From Alphaproteobacteria bacterium (GTDB taxonomy: Bacteria; Pseudomonadota; Alphaproteobacteria; Rhizobiales; Hyphomicrobiaceae), in the NCBI GenBank assembly GCA_022600345.1, contig JAHZKP010000076.1, positions 1 to 56,904 of the forward strand: a stretch of 56,904 nucleotides of DNA, given 5' to 3'. This document shows, piece by piece, positions 34,753-43,556 of the stretch; positions within the stretch are counted from its first letter, which is position 1; each line of letters begins with the position of its first letter. Made by a program: the position numbers and the translations under genes. Below the pieces are notes generated by a model. That model made no database searches and was not told the origin of the DNA. It worked only from the letters and a program-made list of their open reading frames with translations.

Positions 34753-36002
34753 TTCGATTTCAGCCCTTTATCGTCGCTGGCGGATGCATCGGCTCCGGCG
34801 TCCTGATAGCCACGCTTGTTTGCTGAAGCGAAGGCTTCGCGCAGAGACTTTGTCCAGACGTCCTTTACTTCGTCGCTGATATTGCCATCAGACTTTTTGA
34901 AATGCTCCAGGTAGTACTCGGCGGCTTTGCCCAAGGCGTACGTCGTGGCGAAACTTGTTGCCGCGGATGCGGTTGCGCCAACCGTCTGGCCATAGGCGGG
35001 GATCAGCTTGGTCAACTGGCGAATTCCGAAGCCGGCAGCATAGCGGGTGATAGCGCCGACGCCGAGGGCTCCTGCGAATTCCAACGACATGCGGCGGGTC
35101 CAGGTGTCGTTCGTATTGGCGGCCAGAGCGTGGAGCAACTTGGCTTGAACGGCGGGGACGGCTGCGGCGGCGGCGATAGGGACGAGGTCGGCTGCTGCGG
35201 CGGCCGTGGCGTATCCAACGATCAGGGCGTGGTGGCGGCGCGAGGAAGCGGCCGGCTTTTCACCGGCATCTGCAAGTGCTGCTGTCAGTGCGCCGGGCGC
35301 CAGCCGGGTTATGGCGTCCTGCAATGCGGGAAGGCCGTAGTTGACGGGCTGATAGCCGTCGCCATCCTTGGTGAAGTCGATTGGGACGAAGGCGATTTGG
35401 CCAGTGCCGGGCAGGTTGCGGAAGGCTTCACGTTGGCGGTTTAATGCGGCGACCAAGGTTTGGGGGGGATCATCGGTGGGTTCGATTTTTGCGGCGGCAT
35501 GACCGCTTGAGGTGAACGGATAAGGGATGGGATGGTCGGCGCCGACTTGATAGCCTTCGTGCAGGTGGGTCTGGGCAACGACAATTGGCCATTCCGGATG
35601 GCGGCGGCGGATCTCGTGCAGCGCGTGCAGAACGGCGTCTTGCTGCGCGTCCATGGCTCGCAGTACGGCTATCGTGCAATGGCTTACACCCCTGGCGAAT
35701 TCGAGATCTTCCTGGGGATCGTAGTTGGCTTCGCCCAAGCCCCTTGTATCCAGGAAGCGAACAAGAGGTGCATTCGCAGGGAAGTCATAAACGCTGGCCG
35801 TCTTGGTGCAGGCGCGAAATCCTGAGCCGACTTCGGCTTCAGTGGCGCCGGTCAGGGCGCGAACGATCGAGGATTTCCCTGCCTGGACTTTGCCAAGCAG
35901 CCAGATTACCGGGGCAACGGTGCCAGCCTGATCGGCAATCGACTGATCGAGGGTTTCGTCGGATTGGTTGTCGGCGTTCAAGGTCAGGGCTCTCCGCAGC
36001 AC
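34749..36002 (-). CDS. GTPase with C-terminal hydrophobic domain (DUF697-like)
   Basis: A 417-residue protein starting at GTG 36002. An Era/HSR1-like GTPase domain opens the protein: Walker A GKVQAGKS at 37-44, a conserved Thr-containing switch near TEAEVGSGFRACT, and DTRG at 85-88. The usual NKxD is replaced by QTHLHEG, so guanine specificity is unproven. The C-terminal half is Ala-rich and hydrophobic (GYATAAAAADLVPIAAAAAVPAV split over two segments), like the DUF697 tail of YcjF-type GTPases, which associates with membranes. Upstream partner of the membrane-anchored GTPase, with a 4-bp overlap. Confidence 0.75.
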   Translation of the reverse strand: MLRRALTLNADNQSDETLDQSIADQAGTVAPVIWLLGKVQAGKSSIVRALTGATEAEVGSGFRACTKTASVYDFPANAPLVRFLDTRGLGEANYDPQEDLEFARGVSHCTIAVLRAMDAQQDAVLHALHEIRRRHPEWPIVVAQTHLHEGYQVGADHPIPYPFTSSGHAAAKIEPTDDPPQTLVAALNRQREAFRNLPGTGQIAFVPIDFTKDGDGYQPVNYGLPALQDAITRLAPGALTAALADAGEKPAASSRRHHALIVGYATAAAAADLVPIAAAAAVPAVQAKLLHALAANTNDTWTRRMSLEFAGALGVGAITRYAAGFGIRQLTKLIPAYGQTVGATASAATSFATTYALGKAAEYYLEHFKKSDGNISDEVKDVWTKSLREAFASANKRGYQDAGADASASDDKGLKSK

Positions 36003-36199
36003 GCCGGGTCAGGGTTCCAATTGATCAGGTCGGCCAACCGGGACCCTTGGGGTTGACTGTTAGATCGGGAGATTATCCAAACTTTGCAAGGTGACGTGAC
36101 GCGTTGCAAGGGTGGTATTTGCGTGAAATCCGGTTCTTGAGCCGATAGGGTACTGTGGATGAAAAATTCCAAGGAGTGGTTGCTGGCTATGAGGGTTGA

Positions 36200-36901
36200 A
36201 TGAAACGCGTCACACAATCTGAGGCCTGGACCGGGATTGCGGATTGCCGGTCGTGCATGATCCGCAATTCGGTGCTGTTCGCCGGACTGGAAGAACGCGA
36301 CTTTGAAGCCATACACCGGCCGATCAACCAGTGGAACTTTCCACCTGGCGCTCAGATCTATGGGCAGGGGGAAGGGGCCGATAGCCTTTTGACGATCCGC
36401 TCGGGCCTGGTGAAGCTGACGCAGTTTCTGCCTGATGGGACGCAACGGATCGTCCGTTTGTTGTGTACGGCTGATACGTTCGGCCTGGAAGCTTTGGTGG
36501 CGCCGGAATACGAGCACACGGCGACGGCGTTGCATGAGACGCAGATCTGCCGAATCCCCGTTGAGACGGTACGGCAGTTGTCCGGGCAGAAGCCGCGACT
36601 TTACAACGACCTGATGGAGCGATGGCACAAGGCGCTCAGCGATGCGGACCGGTGGATTATCGAATTCTGCACAGGGCCTGCCAGGGCGCGGGTCGGGAGG
36701 TTGTTGATCTGGCTGGCGGAGCGCAATGCTGCCGACCGGTGCGAGTTGTTTGGCCGTGAGGATCTGGGAGCGCTCTTGGGACTGACGACGGAGACTGTCA
36801 GTCGTGTGATGGCCGAGTTCAAACGTCAAGGCCACATCGTTGAAGTGCGGCCCAACCATTTCGAATGCCGATTGGAGCAACTGCGGCAGGTGGTCTGTTA
36901 A
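36200..36901 (+). CDS. Crp/Fnr family transcriptional regulator
   Basis: A 233-residue regulator with a cyclic-nucleotide-binding-like beta roll (residues about 40-120) and a winged helix-turn-helix. The recognition helix TTETVSRVMAEF carries the E-x-x-S-R pattern of FNR proteins that read TTGAT half-sites. At the N-terminus C16-x2-C19 (CRSC) is kept, but the third N-terminal cysteine of FNR is missing; C93 and C115 (approximate) are present further on. So oxygen sensing by a standard [4Fe-4S] cluster is doubtful. It is divergent from the GTPase pair and followed by a von Willebrand A gene. Direct targets cannot be told from the sequence. Confidence 0.88.
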   Translation: MKRVTQSEAWTGIADCRSCMIRNSVLFAGLEERDFEAIHRPINQWNFPPGAQIYGQGEGADSLLTIRSGLVKLTQFLPDGTQRIVRLLCTADTFGLEALVAPEYEHTATALHETQICRIPVETVRQLSGQKPRLYNDLMERWHKALSDADRWIIEFCTGPARARVGRLLIWLAERNAADRCELFGREDLGALLGLTTETVSRVMAEFKRQGHIVEVRPNHFECRLEQLRQVVC

Positions 36902-36993
36902 TGCGGTCGGTGCGTTTATCCATAAGGTTGGAGCCGTTGTGACGGTCTCAGAGCGGACAGCGGTGGCGGACTTTATATGAAGCGAGCGCGCTT

Positions 36994-37761
36994 ATGGAGT
37001 TTTGGACGGCAAGGGCCATTTCGATTGTGCTGGCCATCTGGTTGGGTGCCGGTTTGGCGCATGCGCAATCGGGGCCCCTCAGTGAGGATGACACGACTTG
37101 CACCGACGATGTGATGCTCGTCTTCGACGGGTCGGGGTCGATGGCCAGTGCCGGCTATAATGAAATGGAATATCCGCGCATTCATGAGGCGTTGATCGCG
37201 GTGCGACGGGTTTTGCCGCGCGTGACGGCTTACCGGCGTATCGGGTTGGTCGTCTATGGGCCCGGGCCCAAAGATGCCTGCCAGAATATAGAAATGAAGC
37301 TGGCGCCAGCCTTCAATTCGGCAAAGCGTATCATTGGCGAACTGGAAAGGGTGGAGCCCGATGGCAATACTCCGCTAACTGAGGCCGTGCGATCGGCTGC
37401 CGAGGCGATGAACTTTCGCAAGCGGCCGGCGGTCGTTGTCCTGGTGACTGATGGCGATGAAACCTGTGGTGGCGCTCCTTGCCGGATGGCGTCATCGCTG
37501 GTGGGCGAAGCAGCCGCGATTACGGTTCACGTCATCGGGTTCAAGGTGCGTGGGCGCTTTTTTCAGTGGCAATCGCAACGGTCCGGGATGAGGGGAGGGG
37601 AGACAGTTTCAAGGTGCCTTGCCGATCAGACCGGGGGCAAATTCATCTCCACTGAGACGACTGAAGAATTGGTCGCGGCGCTGCAGAAGACGCTTGGTTG
37701 CCCGTTGATGACGAAGCGTGAGGAGGCTCAATCGCGCTTGCGGCAGCGCGGCGTGAACTGA
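36994..37761 (+). CDS. Exported von Willebrand factor A domain protein
   Basis: A 255-residue protein with a signal peptide ending LAHA-Q. The mature protein is a single VWA domain: the MIDAS motif VFDGSGSMAS, Thr in DGNTPLTEAV, and VLVTDGDETCGG. Cysteines (DACQN, TCGGAPC, SRCLADQTGG, LGCPLM) likely form disulfides in the periplasm. VWA domains bind protein partners through a divalent metal. The gene is 92 bp after the Crp/Fnr regulator and ends 28 bp before the MITE-like element. Confidence 0.85.
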   Translation: MEFWTARAISIVLAIWLGAGLAHAQSGPLSEDDTTCTDDVMLVFDGSGSMASAGYNEMEYPRIHEALIAVRRVLPRVTAYRRIGLVVYGPGPKDACQNIEMKLAPAFNSAKRIIGELERVEPDGNTPLTEAVRSAAEAMNFRKRPAVVVLVTDGDETCGGAPCRMASSLVGEAAAITVHVIGFKVRGRFFQWQSQRSGMRGGETVSRCLADQTGGKFISTETTEELVAALQKTLGCPLMTKREEAQSRLRQRGVN

Positions 37762-37788
37762 CTGTCATGTTTTGTGCCGTGGTTCTGC

Positions 37789-38060
37789 TAGAGCACTTTC
37801 CGACCAAATCGAACCATTCTGCCGAGGCGGATTAGTGACAAGATCAAGTGGACCGGCGCAGCGCGTGGCGGTGTCACGGGCAAGACGGGACGCGCAGAGA
37901 TTGGCGCAAATCCGCCCGGCCCTTCGGGTTTCCAAGCGGCGGCCGCCCAGTGCGTCGTGCGGCTCGGCCGATCACCCAGATCGACCCGCGCCACTCTCCT
38001 GCTGGATCGACTCGCCGCTTGAGAAACAGAATTGAATCGATTTGGTCGGAAAGTGCTCTA
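37789..38060. mobile_element. MITE-like element, full-length copy
   Basis: A non-coding element of about 270 bp. Both ends carry the same inverted sequence starting TAGAGCACTTTCCGACCAAA and continuing to TCGA (24 bp), and TA dinucleotides at 37789-37790 and 38059-38060 bracket it as for IS630/mariner-type insertion. The right 197 bp recur in inverse orientation at 56709-56904 with about five substitutions, and the terminal 65 bp recur at 44181-44245. No transposase is encoded. Its right TA forms part of the stop codon of the neighbouring regulator gene. Confidence 0.8.
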
Positions 38061-38741
38061 AGCCTGAGCTTGCATTTTGGCCGAACCCGCCCCGTATGCT
38101 GAAAGCCAGGTTCCGAAGCGGTCGCCCTGAATGGCGACATGCTTGCGCATGCAGTCGGCTGCGGCATCGCCATCGCCGCCGACAATTGCATTGGTGACGT
38201 CGGTGTGCTCGGAAAACGAGGCCTCAATGCGGCCCTCCAGGCGAAGTTGCAGGCGGCGATAGGGTTGCAGCCGACGGCGCAGGCGTTGGACTTCCTCGGT
38301 CAGAAACGAGTTGTGCGCGCCGGCATAGATCATCGCGTGGAATTTGGCATTTTCCTCGTAATACCGGTCGCTGTCGCCGGAGGTGCTGACCTGCCCGCAT
38401 TCGTGGTGCTGGCGTTGCAGGGCTTCGCGCTCGGTGTCGGTCATTCGGATTGCAGCCAAACGTGCGCAGGTCGCCTCGATTTCGGCCATGACCTCGAACA
38501 TTTCCAGAAGCCGTTCGATGCTGAGGGATGCAACGACTGCGCCGCGGCGGGGTCGCAAGTCGACCAGTCCGGATGCGGTCAGCAGCAGCAATGCCTCGCG
38601 GATCGGCGTACGCGAAACGCCAAACCGCTCGGCCAGGCCGACTTCCTCCAGGCGCGTGCCTGGTTCCAGTCGGCCAGTCGCGATCTCCTCCTCAAGCGCC
38701 TTAGCCAGCAGCGAAGCTCGTTTGTCGGTTCTGTTGGGCAT
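38058..38741 (-). CDS. matR: GntR family (FCD subgroup) regulator of malonate genes
   Basis: A 227-residue regulator with an N-terminal winged helix (RLEEVGLAERFGVSRTPIRE) and an all-helical FCD ligand domain containing the metal-binding residues E/D-x-x-x-H and two later histidines (NAKFHAMIYAG, FSEHTDVTNAI). Divergent from a TRAP transporter and malonyl-CoA synthetase, which identifies it as MatR by context. The operator in the shared promoter fits. The stop codon TAG (read on the minus strand at 38058-38060) is shared with the end of the MITE-like element, so the last residues may have been changed by that insertion. Confidence 0.82.
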   Translation of the reverse strand: MPNRTDKRASLLAKALEEEIATGRLEPGTRLEEVGLAERFGVSRTPIREALLLLTASGLVDLRPRRGAVVASLSIERLLEMFEVMAEIEATCARLAAIRMTDTEREALQRQHHECGQVSTSGDSDRYYEENAKFHAMIYAGAHNSFLTEEVQRLRRRLQPYRRLQLRLEGRIEASFSEHTDVTNAIVGGDGDAAADCMRKHVAIQGDRFGTWLSAYGAGSAKMQAQA

Positions 38742-38792
38742 TGCCTACAATCCATTGAAACTCGACTTCAGCACAACCGAGATCGTGAGGCA

Positions 38793-38821
38793 ATTCTTGA
38801 CGTGTATACAATTTGTGTCAA
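38793..38821 (-). promoter_or_regulatory. matR promoter with embedded operator
   Basis: On the minus strand, TTGACA (38816-38821) and AAGAAT (38793-38798) are separated by 17 bp, a plausible -35/-10 pair ending about 50 bp before matR. The operator GTGTATACAA lies within the spacer, which predicts repression of matR by its own product. Confidence 0.45.
38802..38811. promoter_or_regulatory. MatR-type operator
   Basis: GTGTATACAA differs in one base from TTGTATACAA, the palindrome that I recall as the site of MatR in Rhizobium malonate genes. It lies in the divergent region between matR and the TRAP genes, 78 bp upstream of the binding-protein start. Confidence 0.6.
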
Positions 38822-38889
38822 CAGTGACAGTCAAGGTGGGCCGGTTAGAGCCCTCTGCAGATCAAATGTTGATGATGGAGGAAGAAGCT

Positions 38890-39882
38890 ATGTCACGTAA
38901 ACTCTTGTCGGGGCTGGCCCTTTCGGCGCTGTGCCTGAGCGTGGGGTCGGCTGGGGCGGCAGATATCGAACTGCGTGCATCCCACCAGTGGAATACCAAA
39001 GACGTACGCCATGAGATGGTGCAAATTATCGCCGACGAGCTGGGAAAAGCGAATGTCGGTGCAACCGTGAAGGTGTTTCCTGGCAAGACGCTCTACAAGC
39101 CGAAAGAGCAGTGGTCGCCGTTGACGACCGGTGAGTTGGATATTTCCGCATTTCCGCTGGCGTATGCTGCCAATCGCCACGCCGAATTCGATGCCACGCT
39201 GATGCCGGGCCTGGTCAAGAACCACGAGCATGCCAAGCGCATGAACGATTCCAAGTTCATGGCTGAAATCAAGAAAGTTATCGACGAGGCCGGCGTCATG
39301 GTCATTTCCGATGCATGGCTGGCTGGCGGCTTTGCCTCGCGCAAGAAGTGCGTGCAGGGACCCGAAGATGTGAAGGGGCAAGTGTTCCGTGCCGCGGGCA
39401 AAGCTTTCAACCGGATGCTGCAAGGGGCTGGCGCGTCGATCCAGTCGATGCCGTCGTCGGAAATCTATACAGCATTGCAGCAGGGTGTACTCGATGGGGC
39501 CAATACCTCATCGGCTTCGTTCGTCTCCTATCGCATCTACGAGCAGGTCAAGTGCATGACGGCGCCCGGCCAGCATGCTTTGTGGTTCATGTATGAGCCG
39601 ATCCTGATGTCGAAAGCCTCCTTTGACAAGCTCAACGACGCGCAGAAGAAGGCGATCATGGCGGCAGGCCAGAAGGCGGAAGATTGGTTCGCCGAAAAGG
39701 CTGCCGGGCTTGATGCCAAGATGGTCGAAACCTTCAAGAAGCAGGGCGTTGAGGTTGTGGAAATGACGGCCGATCAAGCGGCTGCCTGGAAGAAGATTGC
39801 CGACAAGACTTCGTACGCAGCGTTTGCCAAAAAGGTCAAGAACGGCAAAGAGCTGATCGACATGGCACTGTCTGCTGAGTGA
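38890..39882 (+). CDS. matP: TRAP transporter binding protein, malonate-type
   Basis: A 330-residue periplasmic DctP-family protein from ATG 38890 with GGAGGAAG six bases upstream; the longer open frame to the left is not coding. Signal peptide ends SAGAA-D. The family traits LRASHQWNTKD, FPGKTLYKPKEQW and the selectivity region with Arg in GQVFRAAGKAFNRML (carboxylate-binding) are present, followed by the EIYTALQQGVLDGAN segment. First gene of a three-gene TRAP system; malonate is inferred from the matR/matB neighbours. Confidence 0.85.
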   Translation: MSRKLLSGLALSALCLSVGSAGAADIELRASHQWNTKDVRHEMVQIIADELGKANVGATVKVFPGKTLYKPKEQWSPLTTGELDISAFPLAYAANRHAEFDATLMPGLVKNHEHAKRMNDSKFMAEIKKVIDEAGVMVISDAWLAGGFASRKKCVQGPEDVKGQVFRAAGKAFNRMLQGAGASIQSMPSSEIYTALQQGVLDGANTSSASFVSYRIYEQVKCMTAPGQHALWFMYEPILMSKASFDKLNDAQKKAIMAAGQKAEDWFAEKAAGLDAKMVETFKKQGVEVVEMTADQAAAWKKIADKTSYAAFAKKVKNGKELIDMALSAE

Positions 39883-39995
39883 TTTAGGCACACAGCAATG
39901 GCAATCGCCGCTGGGCCTATCGCGCATTGATGATGCAGCCATTAGCCCCGCGGCGATTGCACTATCACTGAACATGCTCTGGGGAGGGAGCGGTC

Positions 39996-40493
39996 ATGGT
40001 GGCGCTCATCGAGCGACTGTCGTTTGTAGCCGGTGTCATTGCAGCGTTGTTGATCGCAGTGGCCATCGGCATCGTTTGCCAGATGGTTTTCATCCGGTAC
40101 GTGCTGGTCGAGTCGGCGGCATGGCAAACCGAGGTCGTGACGTTTTCCCTGGTTGCGGCGACGTTGCTGGGTAGCCCGTGGGTCATGAAGGAGCGCGGTC
40201 ACGTTTCTGTGGCGCTGGTGACCGAGTATTCACCGCCTGGCGCCCGTAGAATGATGGCGATACTGGCTGACTGTGTGGTGTTGATCTTTGCGGGGATTAT
40301 GACCTGGAAAGGTTTCCTGCTGACGATGGAGGCCTTTCACGGAAGCTGGACAACGGATTCAATCTATGAGTTTCCGTTGTGGATTCCCTATTCGAGCGTT
40401 CCCATTGGGTTTGGGTTGTTGGCGCTGCAGTCGATTGCCTGCCTGATCAAGGTCGTGCAAGGGAAAGATCAAACTGGCGCAAGGGGGCATTGA
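39996..40493 (+). CDS. matQ: TRAP transporter small permease (DctQ type)
   Basis: A 165-residue four-helix membrane protein; starts behind GGGAGGGAG. The first helix pair and ESAAWQTEVVTFSLVAAT, with the later SPWVMKERGHV motif, are typical of DctQ proteins. Located 113 bp after the binding protein and 3 bp before the large permease. Confidence 0.88.
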   Translation: MVALIERLSFVAGVIAALLIAVAIGIVCQMVFIRYVLVESAAWQTEVVTFSLVAATLLGSPWVMKERGHVSVALVTEYSPPGARRMMAILADCVVLIFAGIMTWKGFLLTMEAFHGSWTTDSIYEFPLWIPYSSVPIGFGLLALQSIACLIKVVQGKDQTGARGH

Positions 40494-40496
40494 TCG

Positions 40497-41810
40497 ATGG
40501 GCCCTGAAGTCGCCGGACTGTTGATCGGTCTGACTATATTCGTTTTGTTGTCAATCGGCGTGCCGGTTGCTTTTACGCTGGGAATTACAGCCATCTTGTT
40601 CCTTGTCCTGGGCAAGGGGCTGCTGGCGATTTCGTCGCTGGCGGAGAACTTCTTTGCCGGGCTTGCGGAATTCACGCTGCTGTCGATTCCGATGTTCATC
40701 GTGATGGGGGCGGCGGTTGCTGCTTCTCCAGCGGGCAAGGATCTTTATGAAGCGCTTGACCGCTGGCTTAATCGCGTGCCGGGCGGGTTGATCATTTCGA
40801 ATATCGGCGCGTGTTCGATCTTTGCCGCGTTGTCTGGGTCGTCGCCGGCAACCTGTGCAGCGATCGGCAAAATGGGCATCCCCGAAATGCGCCGGCGCGG
40901 TTATCCGGACGGCCTGGCGACCGGGGCGATTGCGGCTGGCGGGACGCTGGGTATCCTCATCCCGCCGTCGATCACGATGATCGTCTATGGAATTGCCACA
41001 GAGACTTCGATTGGCCGGCTGTTTCTGGCCGGTTTGCTGCCTGGTCTGATGCTGACCGTGCTGTTCATGATGTGGTCGCTCTACATCGCGTGGCGGTCGG
41101 GCTACCGTTTCTCGGATGTGACGAACTACACGTGGTTGCAGCGCATTGAAATTCTGCCGCGGGTGCTGCCGTTTCTGGCGATTATCGCTGGTGTTTTGTG
41201 GGTTCTCTATGGCGGGGTCGCGACGCCGTCGGAGGCGGCCGGCGTGGGGGCTGCGGGCTGCATACTGCTGGCGGTTGTCATCTACCGGATGTGGCAGCCT
41301 TCCAAACTTTGGACGGTGCTGTCGTCGTCGATGAAGGAAAGTGTGATGATCTTGATGATCATCGCATGCTCGGCGTTGTTCTCGCAGATGCTGTCATCGT
41401 TCTACATCACGCAGACGGCGGCCGAAGCTATTGCCGGTGCCGGGCTCAACAAATGGGTCTTGATGCTGGCCATCAACGTGTTCCTGCTGGTTGCCGGGTT
41501 CTTCCTGCCGCCGGTTGCGGTGATCTTGATGACGGCGCCGATCCTGCTGCCAATCGTGACGCAGGCGGGTTTCGATCCTTACTGGTTTGCGGTCGTGTTC
41601 ACGATCAACATGGAGATCGGACTGATCACGCCGCCCGTCGGGCTCAACCTCTACGTCATCAATGGCATCGCTCCCGACATTCCGCTGGCGACCATCCTCA
41701 AGGGTGCGCTGCCGTTCATGGCCTGCATGGTGATCGGCATACTTTTGCTGTGCATCTTTCCGGAAATCGCAACGTGGCTGCCCAATTATCTCATGGGGCC
41801 GGCCGTCTGA
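40497..41810 (+). CDS. matM: TRAP transporter large permease (DctM type)
   Basis: A 437-residue, 12-13 helix Na+-coupled permease. DctM motifs are visible: FVLLSIGVPVAFTLGI, MFIVMGAAVAAS, SGSSPATCAAIGKMGIPEM, and GTLGILIPPSITMIVYGI. It forms the transport channel of the TRAP system with MatQ. Stop to matB start is 61 bp. Confidence 0.92.
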   Translation: MGPEVAGLLIGLTIFVLLSIGVPVAFTLGITAILFLVLGKGLLAISSLAENFFAGLAEFTLLSIPMFIVMGAAVAASPAGKDLYEALDRWLNRVPGGLIISNIGACSIFAALSGSSPATCAAIGKMGIPEMRRRGYPDGLATGAIAAGGTLGILIPPSITMIVYGIATETSIGRLFLAGLLPGLMLTVLFMMWSLYIAWRSGYRFSDVTNYTWLQRIEILPRVLPFLAIIAGVLWVLYGGVATPSEAAGVGAAGCILLAVVIYRMWQPSKLWTVLSSSMKESVMILMIIACSALFSQMLSSFYITQTAAEAIAGAGLNKWVLMLAINVFLLVAGFFLPPVAVILMTAPILLPIVTQAGFDPYWFAVVFTINMEIGLITPPVGLNLYVINGIAPDIPLATILKGALPFMACMVIGILLLCIFPEIATWLPNYLMGPAV

Positions 41811-41871
41811 GATCAGAAGTGTTGACTTCGTGTGGTGAGTTTTGGGGTTTGAGCCGTAATACTGGTGGACC

Positions 41872-43404
41872 GTGATGATGACCAATTCGGAAAATGTTCT
41901 GTTTGGCGCATTCAGGAACAGCATGCGCAATGAGGATGCTGCGTTCCTGCATCTGGCGGACGGTACGGCGATTACGTATGGCGGAATGCTGACGCGTTCA
42001 GCCCAATACGCCAATGCCTTGCTGGCGCTTGGCGTGCAGCCAGGTGACAGGGTTGCCAGCCAGGTGGACAAGAGCGTCGATGCGCTGTTCCTTTATCTTG
42101 GATGCCTCAGGGCGGGGGCTGCTTTCCTGCCGCTGAACGTCGGTTATACCGATAAGGAAGTCGCCTATTTCGTCGGCGATGCCGAGCCGCATGTTGTCGT
42201 GTGCAGGCCGGACCGGGTCGAGGCCGTCAGGCAAATTGCCGGCGATTGCGGCATCCGACATGTCGAAACGCTCCAGGCGGGCGGCGGGACGCTGGTCGAA
42301 AAAGCCAATGGGGCTTCGGGCGAGGTGGACGATGTCCGGCGCGGGGGCGATGATCTGGCGGGTATCCTTTACACTTCGGGCACGACGGGACGTTCGAAGG
42401 GGGCGATGGTGACGCATGACAACTTGTTGTCGAATGCGTTGGCGCTGAAGGAGGCCTGGCGGTTCAGCGAAGGTGACGTCTTGCTGCACGCGCTGCCGAT
42501 TTTTCACACGCATGGACTATTCGTTGCCACGAACACGATCCTGCTGGCGGGCGGGTCGATGATCTTCATGGAGAAGTTCGACGTTGATGGCGTGATATCC
42601 GCGTTGCCCAGGGCGACATCCATGATGGGCGTACCGACATTCTACACACGCCTGCTGGCTTCGGAAAAATTTACTCGTGAGCTGGTCGCGCATATCCGGG
42701 TTTTTATCTCCGGTTCGGCGCCGCTATCGGCAACGACACACCGCGAATTCCAGGAGCGCACGGGGCATGCGATCCTGGAACGCTACGGGATGACCGAAAC
42801 GAATATGATCACGTCCAATCCTTATGATGGCGCGCGGCGTGCTGGAACGGTTGGTTTGCCGTTGCCAGGGGTCAGCGTTCGTATCGCCGATCCAGACACC
42901 GGTGAGCTGAAGGCCGCCGGGGAAGTTGGCGTTATCGAGCTCAAGGGCCCCAACGTGTTCAAGGGCTATTGGCGGATGCCTGAAAAGACGGCGTCAGAAT
43001 TTCGCGACGATGGCTATTTCATAACAGGCGACCTGGGGTTGATCGACGATGAAGGGTACTTTCGCATTGTCGGGCGCGAAAAGGATCTCATCATCACCGG
43101 GGGCTTCAACGTTTATCCAGCCGAGGTCGAAGGGGCCATTGATGAGATCGAGGGTGTTGCTGAATGCGCTGTGATTGGCGTTCCGCACCCCGACTTCGGT
43201 GAAGGAGTGACGGCGGTGGTGGTGCGCTCTGGGGGAGACCGGCCGTGCGCGAATGACCTCAGGCGGGCGCTTGATGGTGAGTTGGCAAAGTTCAAGGTGC
43301 CCAAGGAGTATCATTTCCTCGACGAATTACCGCGCAACAAAATGGGCAAGATCCAGAAGAACGAATTGCGCGAGCGGTTTGCAGGCACCTTCAAGAAGGG
43401 GTGA
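41872..43404 (+). CDS. matB: Malonyl-CoA synthetase, AMP-forming
   Basis: A 510-residue ANL-superfamily ligase that joins malonate and CoA with ATP. Motifs: the P-loop-like ILYTSGTTGRSKGAM, FISGSAPLSATTHREF, ERYGMTETNMITSNPYDGAR, ITGDLGLIDDEGYF, GREKDLIITGGFNVYP and the catalytic lysine in LPRNKMGKIQKN. The TETN-x-ITSNPY segment is the MatB-type acid-binding region. Context with matR and the TRAP genes supports malonate. Malonyl-CoA decarboxylase (matA) is not found in the window, so malonyl-CoA may go to fatty-acid or polyketide synthesis, or matA is elsewhere. Three in-frame ATGs start the gene; 41872 is the first. Confidence 0.85.
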   Translation: MMMTNSENVLFGAFRNSMRNEDAAFLHLADGTAITYGGMLTRSAQYANALLALGVQPGDRVASQVDKSVDALFLYLGCLRAGAAFLPLNVGYTDKEVAYFVGDAEPHVVVCRPDRVEAVRQIAGDCGIRHVETLQAGGGTLVEKANGASGEVDDVRRGGDDLAGILYTSGTTGRSKGAMVTHDNLLSNALALKEAWRFSEGDVLLHALPIFHTHGLFVATNTILLAGGSMIFMEKFDVDGVISALPRATSMMGVPTFYTRLLASEKFTRELVAHIRVFISGSAPLSATTHREFQERTGHAILERYGMTETNMITSNPYDGARRAGTVGLPLPGVSVRIADPDTGELKAAGEVGVIELKGPNVFKGYWRMPEKTASEFRDDGYFITGDLGLIDDEGYFRIVGREKDLIITGGFNVYPAEVEGAIDEIEGVAECAVIGVPHPDFGEGVTAVVVRSGGDRPCANDLRRALDGELAKFKVPKEYHFLDELPRNKMGKIQKNELRERFAGTFKKG

Positions 43405-43556
43405 ATGCGGGCGAACGTTCAGGTCGATCAGCCGAAGCGGTCGAAAACCGCAATTGACGATTGTCATCTCGGTCCGTCGATGGGCGTATTATAGGGGTCG
43501 CATCATTGTTGGAAATCGGATTTTATTGAATTCCGGTCGCGATCCAGACGGAGACT

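Noticed and set aside
37772-38102. Short frames within the MITE-like element
   Set aside because: Arg/Pro-rich, differ between frames and are not conserved as protein; the element is non-coding.
38383-38889. Extended N-terminus of the TRAP binding protein
   Set aside because: It runs antisense through matR; the signal peptide and ribosome site fix the start at 38890.
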